Assembly: GCF_001989995.2 (NCBI RefSeq)
Contig: NZ_JAHGUP010000012.1
Location: 1-64,000 of the forward strand
Reading direction: 5' to 3'
DNA: 64,000 bases
Origin: Vibrio anguillarum
GTDB lineage: Bacteria; Pseudomonadota; Gammaproteobacteria; Enterobacterales; Vibrionaceae
The notes under the pieces were generated by a model, which made no database searches, had not been told where the DNA came from, and was given only the letters and a program-made list of their open reading frames with translations. The position numbers and the translations under genes are program-made. Below, piece by piece: positions 48,755 to 57,666 of the stretch. The stretch's first letter is position 1. Each line of letters starts with the position of its first letter.

Positions 48755-50198
48755 CATATATTTGAGGAATTGCCTGTCCGTGATTAAGCTTATCGACAAC
48801 GATAGCGAGTAATCGTCTTAATTGGTACTCGTCTACCGACTCTTGATAACGATTTAGGAAACAATTACATAAAGGTAGTTTTCTAAGTTTATCAGGGATC
48901 AAATTCGTCGCATTAACCTGTTTTGCAAACCATGGACGAGACTTCCTAGGCAAAAATAAAGCTAAGTATGTTTTCTTTTCTATAAATATGAGCTTTTTAA
49001 CTAATTCTCGATCTCTCATCTCCCAATCAACGCGACGATCTATACGCCTTTTTTTCACATGATCCAATGAATGCTGGATGTGCCAATCACGATCAAACCG
49101 ATATAACCATGAATAAACTCTCGCTCCCTCTCTAGTCGACCGAATATCTTTGAGTGAGTTAAAAGTCTTGAGAAATTTTAACCAAATCGAACGATACTCC
49201 GTTTTTCGTGCTTCATATTCAGACGTGAAATAGCGATTTTTCGAACTTGGCGTATCTGGCAACTTATCAACTTTTAAACATTCGTCCTCTATCGACATAG
49301 ACTGTCCCAATAATGCAATCATGACAGCTAAATGATGTAGATACGAAAAAGCTCTACGGTGCTTGCGGAACATTGCAAGTAACCAGTTATTCTCAATTTC
49401 TAGATTCAATCCATTTTTAATCAACCAGTTGTCACCCCAAGTACTTCGAACCATAAACTGAATCAATGACTGGTCTATATGGCCTCCTAACATTAAATTT
49501 AGTGAACGAGCTAGATTTTGATAATAGAGACTCCACTGGTTAACCGAATGACAGGAAGCTCTAAAGCATAGCAAACGATAAATTTGTTTGGAGAGAACCG
49601 TTTGGTTGGTATCTGACTCGACCATTGCCGCGCCAACCGAAAGAAATTTTGATTTTTCGTAGTGTGGCACCACAAAAGCATGGCGTTGTGATGAATGAAT
49701 ACTGATGTCGCTCTCAACTAAGAGGCACGAATGAATTGAACAGCAGGACATACCAGGCAATTGAAAATGACGTCGCCAATAGGTTTCGCCGAGGGTGTCT
49801 AAATCATATTTAAGGCAAACAGGACAATATCGAAAACGCTGCGGCCAGATAAGCTTAGATGCGTTGATCCCAATACTTGTCAGGCTTTGGTTCTTATTAC
49901 CAACAATCAGCTCTTGCTTTTGTGCATCGCACCTAGCTACATCCATAAAGGGCTTAAAAACACCAAGCAAAGAATGATCATCAATAACTTGCTCAGGAGA
50001 TATATTCCAGATATGACCAACATTTGATAGTAAAAGCTGGATATGCCCCTGAAATATCGAAGATGGAACAAAATTCCTTGAGCCGAACAGTACCTCTAGT
50101 GCCTGCTTATCGGCATTTATTCCTTGCCGTAAGATAAAACGAGCCAATACACTTGATAACAGTTCATCTTGATAGGGAACCGGAAATTGCATGATCAT
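48603..50198 (-). CDS. tnsD: Tn7-like target-site selector TnsD (TniQ family)
   Basis: The 531-residue protein has the TniQ N-terminal domain (FPVPYQDELLSSVLARFILRQG) and a CCCH zinc finger: Cys125, Cys128, Cys153 and His156 in YCPVCLK and CCSIHSC. A variable C-terminal half is expected to read the attachment site. Length is close to Tn7 TnsD (508), which binds the glmS 3' end. The target cannot be proved because the right flank is outside the window. The last 65 codons lie in an open frame that overlaps the upstream extension of tnsE. A hairpin precedes the ATG and includes its AAAGG ribosome binding site. Confidence 0.9.
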   Translation of the reverse strand: MIMQFPVPYQDELLSSVLARFILRQGINADKQALEVLFGSRNFVPSSIFQGHIQLLLSNVGHIWNISPEQVIDDHSLLGVFKPFMDVARCDAQKQELIVGNKNQSLTSIGINASKLIWPQRFRYCPVCLKYDLDTLGETYWRRHFQLPGMSCCSIHSCLLVESDISIHSSQRHAFVVPHYEKSKFLSVGAAMVESDTNQTVLSKQIYRLLCFRASCHSVNQWSLYYQNLARSLNLMLGGHIDQSLIQFMVRSTWGDNWLIKNGLNLEIENNWLLAMFRKHRRAFSYLHHLAVMIALLGQSMSIEDECLKVDKLPDTPSSKNRYFTSEYEARKTEYRSIWLKFLKTFNSLKDIRSTREGARVYSWLYRFDRDWHIQHSLDHVKKRRIDRRVDWEMRDRELVKKLIFIEKKTYLALFLPRKSRPWFAKQVNATNLIPDKLRKLPLCNCFLNRYQESVDEYQLRRLLAIVVDKLNHGQAIPQIYELERSAGLSKERIREPAKEILRVDIPRITRQARITGEYKVNSNRWHRASS

Positions 50199-50200
50199 AA

Positions 50201-50222
50201 AAAACCTTTATATGAGGTTTTA
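50201..50222 (-). promoter_or_regulatory. Hairpin covering the tnsD ribosome binding site
   Basis: On the minus strand AAAACCT-N6-AAGGTTTT(TT) forms a 7- to 8-bp stem immediately before ATGATCATG. The AAAGG that should bind 16S rRNA lies in the 3' arm. The T-run also makes it a possible weak terminator ending the cargo operon just before tnsD. Confidence 0.55.
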
Positions 50223-50273
50223 ATACAACCAAGTGTAGTACTTAAAAACTACTCGCCCATTCCAAGTTAAACA

Positions 50274-52016
50274 CTATTTACTCTGATAGCGCCACTTCGT
50301 CACCACCGCACCAATCTGCTCTATCGTCATCGCCTGTTGCTGCCAACCTTTATCGAAATTAACATCATTTGAGCGAGGCAACTGGTCATCAGATAAGCTG
50401 CGAATCATCACTCTAGTTGGTAACGTTGCTGCTTGTCCGACAAATATGGCCTCCTGACGCCTTAAACCGGAGAGCATTTTTGTTAAGCCAGACATCGAAT
50501 CCGGTAACACACTACGAACATGTTCACGGTCGGCATCATTGGTTATTCGAAGTACAATCCATGAGTTGCATTGCGATAACACCGTTGCCTCAACTTCACT
50601 CGGTCTCTGAGAAACGAGTAACAGACCAACGCCATACTTACGGCCTTCCTTCGCAATTCGACGAATTGCAGACTGCGCTGCCTCATACTGAGCTTCACCA
50701 CGATTCGGTACGTATCGGTGTGCCTCTTCACACACCAAAAGTACAGGGCTATTTTGCCGTTCAGCTTCGGTTTGCCAGACTTTAAGCTGAAACACGATTC
50801 TCGCGATTGCGGCGCTAGCTACCCCTGCCACTTCATTGGGTACACCGGACAAGTCAACAATCTGCACTGTGGTTTGCTGCGTTAAGAACTGATTGACGAT
50901 TGTAGGTAACGGATCTTTGTCACCATCCCAACTTTCCATCATGAATTTGAGTCGACCATCTTTTAGTAATGAATCTATCTTTCGAATAACTCGACTAAAA
51001 TCCTCATGCTGCTTTTTATCTTTGTTTTCTGGTCGCTGCGCGTTGATGGCACCGATTAATCCTTCTTCGTAGCGCGCTCCATCTTTGAATCCGAAATGAT
51101 CTAAGCCTTCTGCACTTCCAATAATGTAAGGGATCGGCGAGTCAACCGTTAACTGATTATTATCAAGCCCAAGCTGTCCAGCTGCTGCCTCACGAACCGC
51201 TATTAGGGCATTTTTAATTATGTTTGATTGTGATGTTGCTGCAAACTCGGTCTTGCCGATAAACAAGCTCAACGACTCTTCTAAATCGAGTAACCAATAC
51301 GGTAGTTTTAGTGAACCTTCATCGGTCGATAAACGTTGGTGTGCAGGGAACGCTTTGCCGTATTCATTATGTGGGTCAAGGATAATAATTTGTGGGTGCC
51401 AGTGTTCATGATTGGCGACCTGGCCACGTTCGAGAATACTGTGAATAACTGCCGCCACAGTACCTGATTTACCGGCACCGGTAGAGCCTAGGATGGCAGT
51501 GTGCTTACCTAGTAATTCATTTAATTCAGCGTAACAAGGTGCACCGCCTGAGCCAACATGCTCACCAAGTTGAATAACCGCGCCTTTGGCATCACCGTAA
51601 ATAAACCTAAGCTCTGATTTTGGTGTCAGATAAATGGTTTGCTGAGGCAGAGGGTAAGTTGCTACACCACGTTCAAACTCAAGAGAAAATTCATCTTCTC
51701 CCTTTCTGCGCCATTCCCCTTCGCCAAATAAATCAGCTTCAATTATTCGCTCATCTGAAGACACGACAGGCAAGCCCTTTTCTAGTTGGTAGTCAGCCTT
51801 CATACGTAATCGACTAACTAACCCATAAATAGAGCGGCGACCAAAATGAACTTTGATGATTGAGCCAAACTGCCCAATCGGATAGTTTTCACCAGCAAAT
51901 ACGCGGGACAAGTCTGAAATCGTAGGGTCGAGCTCGGCGATAATCCGCGAGCCATCGACCTCAATAATTTTACCGATAGAGAGATTCTCAATGGGTTTTA
52001 TGTATTTGTTGTCCAT
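50274..52016 (-). CDS. HerA-type ATPase (DUF87), partner of SIR2
   Basis: The 580-residue hexameric AAA+ translocase of the HerA/FtsK superfamily has a HAS-barrel-like N-terminus (IGKIIEVDGSRIIAEL), Walker A GSTGAGKS (177-184), the HerA motif IIILDPHNEYGKAF, Walker B LLVCEEAHRYVP (about 430) and a sensor region VSQRPSEVEATVLSQCNSWIVLRI. The ATG at 52016 has AAGGAGG; the open frame begins six codons earlier inside the SIR2 gene. Pairing with an upstream SIR2 protein matches the described SIR2-HerA defence system, where the two form one large complex. Confidence 0.92.
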   Translation of the reverse strand: MDNKYIKPIENLSIGKIIEVDGSRIIAELDPTISDLSRVFAGENYPIGQFGSIIKVHFGRRSIYGLVSRLRMKADYQLEKGLPVVSSDERIIEADLFGEGEWRRKGEDEFSLEFERGVATYPLPQQTIYLTPKSELRFIYGDAKGAVIQLGEHVGSGGAPCYAELNELLGKHTAILGSTGAGKSGTVAAVIHSILERGQVANHEHWHPQIIILDPHNEYGKAFPAHQRLSTDEGSLKLPYWLLDLEESLSLFIGKTEFAATSQSNIIKNALIAVREAAAGQLGLDNNQLTVDSPIPYIIGSAEGLDHFGFKDGARYEEGLIGAINAQRPENKDKKQHEDFSRVIRKIDSLLKDGRLKFMMESWDGDKDPLPTIVNQFLTQQTTVQIVDLSGVPNEVAGVASAAIARIVFQLKVWQTEAERQNSPVLLVCEEAHRYVPNRGEAQYEAAQSAIRRIAKEGRKYGVGLLLVSQRPSEVEATVLSQCNSWIVLRITNDADREHVRSVLPDSMSGLTKMLSGLRRQEAIFVGQAATLPTRVMIRSLSDDQLPRSNDVNFDKGWQQQAMTIEQIGAVVTKWRYQSK

Positions 52017-52017
52017 A

Positions 52018-53160
52018 TCAAATACCTCCTTCAAGGATCTGGGTTAGGTTTTCAAACTTCCACCATTCAATGCTATTTTCTGAGGTTGCCTTGTGATCGG
52101 CGTGATAAAAACCTTTATCGGCAAAAATAAGTACTTGTTCATTGATCGAGCTGTCTTCATACCAAATTTTCAGCGCGCCACAAGGTACAGGGTCGCTCGT
52201 AAACGCAATCACGGTTAAATTGCCATTTGAAGTCCTTAAACCACGTTCGATTTCTAGGTTGATATGTGCATCGCCAAAACTATAACCTGCAATTAATAAA
52301 ACTCTTTGGCTACCACCTCGCGGGTTTAAAACAGCTCTTGCTCTGTGCATTAAATTTGCGTAAGGGTCGAGTTGAGTTTCACGGTATTTAGTTGATGCAG
52401 GCCAAATCATAATCTTCGCAGCTTGATCTTGGCTACGTTTTAAATGCGGAGCAATACGTAATGGTGTTGATGAAGAAGTATGTTCAGCCCAATTAATGGA
52501 ACCATGAAGCTTAAATACTCTGGCATCTAGATTGTTCTGTTCAAACGTCAAAGGGTTCCACCATCCTGATACACCGCCTTCTAAACCATCGGCATATCTC
52601 AATTGTGATAGTGCGAGTGAGTCTTCAATTAATGTGTCGTAGTTCATCACCAGATAATCAATGGTACTCGGTAGGCTCTCTTTCCCTGGTCGCATTGGTC
52701 GATGCAGTGACTGAACAAAACGCTCATGTACAGCAGAATCTACTTCAACATTAATGACGTCAAAAATAGCGATTTTTATCTCGTTTATCGCTTGCAATAG
52801 CTGATCGTTGCTGTATTCAGTACCTCCAATCAATACGCTGCTAGCTGTTACATTGCGATTTGTTCGGCGAGCAGTGATAGCAAGCCAATCTACGAGTTCG
52901 CTTAAGTAGTCTTCTATATGCGAAGCTGGATTTGCGCCAGCAAAAGAGTTTTGTATGGCAATCAATATCTGCTTTGAATCATCGGAGAGCTTGTCACTTT
53001 TTAGTGCTCCTTCTGTCAGCTGGTTTGTTAATGGAAGCCCAGCACAAAAACTGGCCCCTGCACCTAACAGAACCGCTTTTGAGTGTGAGAGCAACTCTTC
53101 GAGTTTGTTAATTGCCTCTCTGAACTCTTTCTGTTCAAAAACTGTGGTATCGAATGCCAT
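52018..53160 (-). CDS. SIR2-like NADase/nuclease effector
   Basis: The 380-residue protein has the SIR2 NAD-binding motifs AVLLGAGASFCAGLPL (GAGAS at 33-37), VMNYDTLIED (173-179), FKLHGSINW (about 217-224) and IAGYSFGDAHINLEI near residue 290. In defence systems such SIR2 domains deplete NAD or cut nucleic acid on phage sensing. It is encoded just before herA; its stop codon is 1 base upstream of the herA ATG. It begins 9 bases after hsdS with AAGGAGGGAGT before the ATG. Together they fit SIR2-HerA. Confidence 0.92.
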   Translation of the reverse strand: MAFDTTVFEQKEFREAINKLEELLSHSKAVLLGAGASFCAGLPLTNQLTEGALKSDKLSDDSKQILIAIQNSFAGANPASHIEDYLSELVDWLAITARRTNRNVTASSVLIGGTEYSNDQLLQAINEIKIAIFDVINVEVDSAVHERFVQSLHRPMRPGKESLPSTIDYLVMNYDTLIEDSLALSQLRYADGLEGGVSGWWNPLTFEQNNLDARVFKLHGSINWAEHTSSSTPLRIAPHLKRSQDQAAKIMIWPASTKYRETQLDPYANLMHRARAVLNPRGGSQRVLLIAGYSFGDAHINLEIERGLRTSNGNLTVIAFTSDPVPCGALKIWYEDSSINEQVLIFADKGFYHADHKATSENSIEWWKFENLTQILEGGI

Positions 53161-53169
53161 ACTCCCTCC

Positions 53170-54393
53170 TTAGAGCTCGCCTTTAAAGGCGGAATCGAGA
53201 ATTGATGCTTTTAATGAACGCATTAATTCTACTTTTTCATTTAATTCAGCTTTTACTTTGTTTCTGAAATTCGAAACTTCATCGATCTTTCGGCAAATTG
53301 TTTCTTGTAGCTGTTTGTTGGGCGCACAAAACGAAAGTGCTTTAATACCTTTCTGGTTGATGATGGGTAATGTCGCGGTTGATGCGTTTGTCAGAATTTC
53401 TGGTTTAATAAACCGAAACCAGTAATACGCATATCTCGGAATTATGGCACTGTTAAATTTCATACCGGTTATTTGCTGGTTAGAACTGGCATCTTGCTCT
53501 AAATAACCGATCTTACCGATGGTCGCTCCGATGGCGACGAGCATGATCGTACCTGCATCAAACTTACGTGCTTTACCAGCATCAAATGCTTTTTGACTGA
53601 GTTTTTTATTGGAATCAGACAGAATATCGTGATCACCAAAGTCAGAAGGCGCAAACCAGTTAATGTCACCATTTTCGTAAAATTCAGGTTGCTTTGTTGG
53701 CGGTGTTGTCCCCGTCTGGATCTGCTCAATATGCTTTTCGACCGTAGATAGACCAGCCAACTCAATTGCTTGCATCATTTGCTGGTTTATCGTGCTCGCA
53801 TACAGCGCATCAGCCAGTGTGACGCTTTCCTGCAAATGCTCGATGGCGGTATCGATGCGGGTGAGCAATGCATCGAGTTTTTCAACGATACGTCTTTGTT
53901 CTTCTTTGCTCGGTAATGGAACACTCAGGCCTTTGAGTACCGTATTGTTTACGCCTGCTTGACCAATCCATTTTTTACATATTTGATTGAAGTACCCAGA
54001 AGTTTGGAGAGAAACTAACCAATAGACCAAGAATTTGCTATGGACCTTATCATTAGGAACTATCCTTGTAAGGTGGTTGCTAAATGCAAAATCATAGTCT
54101 TGGTCAACATATGCCGTTTTTCCGACAAGTTCTTTACTATTAGTATTGTTAAATAGAATCTCACCTTTGAATATTTTTGACTTTTTTTCATCGATTTTTT
54201 CATGACTAACTTTGATTATTTGATCAAAATTCAAACAACCTCTTGTGCTTATATTGTGCGTTCTTAAATGCACGTAGCCATCTGAAGTTTCAAAACTTTT
54301 GTTACATGCAAACCCAGAGCTCAGAGACTTCGTCACGTCTTTGACTTGAACATTAATCCAGCCTTTAGGTAGTTGATTTAAAACCTGTTCCAT
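53170..54393 (-). CDS. hsdS: Type I restriction-modification specificity subunit HsdS
   Basis: The 407-residue protein has two target-recognition domains separated and followed by conserved helices: KEEQRRIVEKLDALLTRIDTAIEHLQE near residue 170 and ETICRKIDEVSNFRNKVKAELNEKVELMRSLKASILDSAFKGEL at the C-terminus. TRD1 lies in about residues 10-165 and TRD2 in about 215-360. It sets the DNA sequence methylated and restricted by the complex. Only 2 bases separate it from hsdM. The second TRD is intact, so the subunit looks functional. Confidence 0.95.
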   Translation of the reverse strand: MEQVLNQLPKGWINVQVKDVTKSLSSGFACNKSFETSDGYVHLRTHNISTRGCLNFDQIIKVSHEKIDEKKSKIFKGEILFNNTNSKELVGKTAYVDQDYDFAFSNHLTRIVPNDKVHSKFLVYWLVSLQTSGYFNQICKKWIGQAGVNNTVLKGLSVPLPSKEEQRRIVEKLDALLTRIDTAIEHLQESVTLADALYASTINQQMMQAIELAGLSTVEKHIEQIQTGTTPPTKQPEFYENGDINWFAPSDFGDHDILSDSNKKLSQKAFDAGKARKFDAGTIMLVAIGATIGKIGYLEQDASSNQQITGMKFNSAIIPRYAYYWFRFIKPEILTNASTATLPIINQKGIKALSFCAPNKQLQETICRKIDEVSNFRNKVKAELNEKVELMRSLKASILDSAFKGEL

Positions 54394-54395
54394 GC

Positions 54396-55889
54396 TTATT
54401 TCTCCGCTAACAGGTTTTCAATTTCATCCAATAGGCCTGACACCAGTTTTTCTTTGATGCGGATCTGCTTAAGAATATCGCTAGGTGCTAAATGCTCGGC
54501 ATCTTTCTGTTTGGCTGGGTTTTTGGCGGATAGATCATAGTCCTCAGATAATTTGCTGGCTGAAACTGTCCAGGAGCGTTCGGTGGTTTCACGGCTGCGG
54601 TAAAGCTCAACAAACTCTTTTAGGTGCTCATCGGTGATCGGTTTGTTTTTGGTGAGCTTCTGTTCTGGCTCGCATTCGTAATACCACACATCGCTGGTGC
54701 CGCCGCTGCGCTCAAAAAACAGCACGTTGGTTTTAACACCCGAATAGGGCAAAAATACCCCAGCAGGCAGGCTTAAAATGGTGTGCAGGTTAAAATTTTC
54801 CAGTAACTCTTGTTTAACCTGCTTAAAAGCGCTGTTAGTTTGGAATAGCACACCTTCCGGGACGACAATTGAAGCTTTACCACCACTCTTCAGGGTTTTC
54901 ATAAAGTGCTGCATAAACAGCAGTTCAGTGGCGTTTGCTTTAATTGGGAAATTTTGTTGGATCTGGTCTTTCTCTTTACCACCGAATGGTGGGTTAGCCA
55001 GAATAATATCGTAACGATCTTTTTCCTGAATATCACGAATATTCTGAGTTAAGGTATTACCACGGAACAGATTAGGTGATTCGATACCATGCAGAATCAT
55101 GTTCATCATGCCCATAACATAGGCTAGTGACGTTTTTTCAAAGCCCCAATACGCATCGAAACGCTGGAAGTCATATTCTTCGCTTGTGAGCTCTCTAACT
55201 CCACGTTTTTTACGATTTTTTGGTAGATTATACTCAAAAGCATCGACTAAGAAACCACAAGAGCCTGCTGCTGCATCGTAGACTTTATCTAGAGGCTGGG
55301 GATCTAACGTCTTCACCATGGTACGAACTACTGGTCGCGGCGTATAGAACTCACCGGCGTAACCACCGGCATCGCCCATGTTTTGTAGCATCCCTTCGTA
55401 AACCAATGACAGTTCGAACATTTCATCACTAGACTGGAAATTCAGCGTATCGATAATATCAAGTACTTCGCGTAGGGTATGACCAGAAGCTACCTTGTTA
55501 TCTAAATATTGGAAAATAGCACCAAGCTTGTATTTAAACGATTTTCTATCTACGTTAACCCCAGTGAACTCTTCTCCCTTTAGGTAGGGGAACAGCTCAT
55601 CGTTAACATATTTTGTTAAGTCATCACCCGTACGGACCTTGTTAATATCCAGTTTGCCCTCAGCATTTTTAGGGCATGCCCAATTTGACCAACGATGCTC
55701 TTCATCTAATACCGGTTGGTAGTCTTTACCAGACAGCATTGCTTCATCTTCTTTTTCAGACTCGTAATCATCTAAAAATTTTAAAAACAACACCCAAGAG
55801 GTTTGCTCTGTATAGTGCATTGCACCACTAATGCCATCGTCGCGGCGCAGTATGTCGGTAATTCGGTCAATCTTTTGTTGTAATGACAT
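54396..55889 (-). CDS. hsdM: Type I restriction-modification methyltransferase HsdM
   Basis: N6-adenine methyltransferase of 497 residues. The N-terminal HsdM_N domain (IDRITDILRRDDGISGAMHYTEQTSWVLFLKFL) precedes GEFYTPRPVVRTMV. The SAM site is VYDAAAGSCGFLVDAF (the usual form is DPACGSGGFL) and the catalytic motif IV is ILANPPFGGKE. A C-terminal helical region contacts HsdS. It begins 3 bases after the PARIS-like gene, in one operon with hsdR and hsdS. Confidence 0.95.
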   Translation of the reverse strand: MSLQQKIDRITDILRRDDGISGAMHYTEQTSWVLFLKFLDDYESEKEDEAMLSGKDYQPVLDEEHRWSNWACPKNAEGKLDINKVRTGDDLTKYVNDELFPYLKGEEFTGVNVDRKSFKYKLGAIFQYLDNKVASGHTLREVLDIIDTLNFQSSDEMFELSLVYEGMLQNMGDAGGYAGEFYTPRPVVRTMVKTLDPQPLDKVYDAAAGSCGFLVDAFEYNLPKNRKKRGVRELTSEEYDFQRFDAYWGFEKTSLAYVMGMMNMILHGIESPNLFRGNTLTQNIRDIQEKDRYDIILANPPFGGKEKDQIQQNFPIKANATELLFMQHFMKTLKSGGKASIVVPEGVLFQTNSAFKQVKQELLENFNLHTILSLPAGVFLPYSGVKTNVLFFERSGGTSDVWYYECEPEQKLTKNKPITDEHLKEFVELYRSRETTERSWTVSASKLSEDYDLSAKNPAKQKDAEHLAPSDILKQIRIKEKLVSGLLDEIENLLAEK

Positions 55890-55892
55890 GGC

Positions 55893-57665
55893 TTATAGTT
55901 TTCCGATAATAAAATTGTACATATTGGTGATGTCTTCGCTGATTTCGTCTGGCGGAATCTGGTCGATATAGGCTTGGAGCTTGTTAATGTCGAGCCCGAT
56001 ACCTTCGGTATTGATCAGAGGGTCAATGACATTTTTGGCATTCAATCGACGGATATCGTCGTTATCACCTGGGGTGTTTGGCTGTAAATGATTTCGCAGT
56101 GCAATATCAGCGTTATTGATTTCAGCAAGAACATTGTGATGCGATAGCGCTGTATGTGAAAGCAGATAATTTTTGATTTCGCGGCGTTTCCAAGTCAGTA
56201 AATAGCAGTTTATTCTCTCTGGACAAGGCAAAACTAAGTCAAATTTGTCAGGGTAATCAACTCCAACTACCTTGACACCACTTTGTGCGTGAATGTTAGC
56301 TTCTGGCAGTTCGTCTCGATCGCATACCATGAACACATTTGTTATTTTGCGTGGATGAAGAGCTTTATCTTTTCTGTGCACTTCCGCCTTGCACACTCTG
56401 AGATGTTCTTTCATATCTCTCAATTCATGCAGCCAATTGATCTTAGGCGCGCCGAAGCTGTCACCTGCCGCACTGTAACCAGATGACTTTGCTATAGGAC
56501 TGATTGAGGAAAGAGGTGTCCAATCAAGCCCTTTCTTCTTTGCTAATAACTCAAAAATCTTCCAATCGTTGTAGTAGTCAATCAAGCAGATGTTGTTCAA
56601 TTTGGAGGCTATTTCTAACTCGACGACTTTACTTTTAGATAAAATTTTCAATCTTTCCAAGAGCTTTTGAGATTTCTGATCATTTTTTATCTGCCCATTT
56701 TCAACCAAAAACAATGATTCGAAGTCATTCTCAGCGATTGAGTCGACTAAATGAGTTGTGGTTATGACCTTACCCTTAGTTTTGCTTAGGATGTCCCAAA
56801 GGAGCTCAACGTTTTTATGGTGCAGGTGTGAGTCAACTTCATCCAACATGAAAAGAGAAGAAGTGCTATCAAATAGATCAATTAGTGAAGCAACGAATAG
56901 AAACTGATACTCACCATCACTGAGCAATGAAAATTCAATATTATCAGTTAGGTAAAGCAAACTTTCAGAAGCTGAAAAGAAATATTCGTTGTATGAGCCT
57001 TCGATTAGAAATTTTATAGCATCAACTCTAGAGCCATCAAAAACATCAAAAAAATTCTCATTAGTTACCTCGACTTCGGTTGACTTTAAGCCTTTGCCTT
57101 TTTCTAGCAGAGCATCAAGGTCTGGAAGTGTTTCTATCTTCTCAAGAAAGGCGTCAAGTCTCTGATTAAAAGGTCTTTTTCTTATCGATGGGTGTTCATA
57201 GTCTTTAGCTTCAGCTATCTGGTCTTGTTGTACATTCTTTATGTAAGTATCAGGAACAGATATTTTCAGTCTCAATTTAACTGAAACTTGATCCTTGAAT
57301 GCCTTGTGGTTGTTAACAAAATTAAAAACTAAGCCGTTACTCTTGAATGTATAGGCGAGAAACGTAAGGAATCGAACATCTTTCTGAGTAAAGAAAAGGC
57401 TAGAAAAATCAATGTCACTTATATCTTTTCTTGATCGTAAAGAGGCTAGTCTTCGTTCGAAAAAGGAAGAAAAGTTTTCATTTTGTCCTGAAGTAGCACA
57501 GATCAGCTGAAGCGTTTCACTAGGTTCCTCAATCTGCTTTCTAAAGATCGAATGTAAGATACTGGATTTTCCGCTGCCATTTTCACCAATTAAAGTGGCA
57601 ACCTTATTGATGTTTAAGGTTTGTGGCTGGTCGTACAGCGGGTTAGGTGCGAGTGTTAATTCCAT
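55893..57665 (-). CDS. Fused ABC-ATPase/TOPRIM-like protein (PARIS AriAB-like) inside the hsd operon
   Basis: The 590-residue protein has an ABC-type ATPase with Walker A IGENGSGKSS (27-35), signature LLSDGEYQ (247-254), Walker B LFMLDEVDSHLH (271-282) and switch THL (304-306). From about residue 356 a TOPRIM-like DUF4435-type domain follows: LIDYYNDWKIFELL (motif with Asp in place of the usual EG), FMVCDRDEL (445-452) and RREIKNYLL (494-502). This order matches fused PARIS (AriA plus AriB), which senses phage anti-restriction proteins. RloA/RloB-like proteins are the main alternative. It lies 1 base after hsdR and 3 before hsdM. Confidence 0.75.
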   Translation of the reverse strand: MELTLAPNPLYDQPQTLNINKVATLIGENGSGKSSILHSIFRKQIEEPSETLQLICATSGQNENFSSFFERRLASLRSRKDISDIDFSSLFFTQKDVRFLTFLAYTFKSNGLVFNFVNNHKAFKDQVSVKLRLKISVPDTYIKNVQQDQIAEAKDYEHPSIRKRPFNQRLDAFLEKIETLPDLDALLEKGKGLKSTEVEVTNENFFDVFDGSRVDAIKFLIEGSYNEYFFSASESLLYLTDNIEFSLLSDGEYQFLFVASLIDLFDSTSSLFMLDEVDSHLHHKNVELLWDILSKTKGKVITTTHLVDSIAENDFESLFLVENGQIKNDQKSQKLLERLKILSKSKVVELEIASKLNNICLIDYYNDWKIFELLAKKKGLDWTPLSSISPIAKSSGYSAAGDSFGAPKINWLHELRDMKEHLRVCKAEVHRKDKALHPRKITNVFMVCDRDELPEANIHAQSGVKVVGVDYPDKFDLVLPCPERINCYLLTWKRREIKNYLLSHTALSHHNVLAEINNADIALRNHLQPNTPGDNDDIRRLNAKNVIDPLINTEGIGLDINKLQAYIDQIPPDEISEDITNMYNFIIGKL

Positions 57666-57666
57666 T

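Noticed and set aside
55893..57665. The ATPase gene as a second OLD-family nuclease
   Set aside because: The C-terminal motifs (DRD, REIKNYLL, no EG) fit the DUF4435/AriB type better than the OLD TOPRIM, and the ATPase lacks the long OLD helical insertion.
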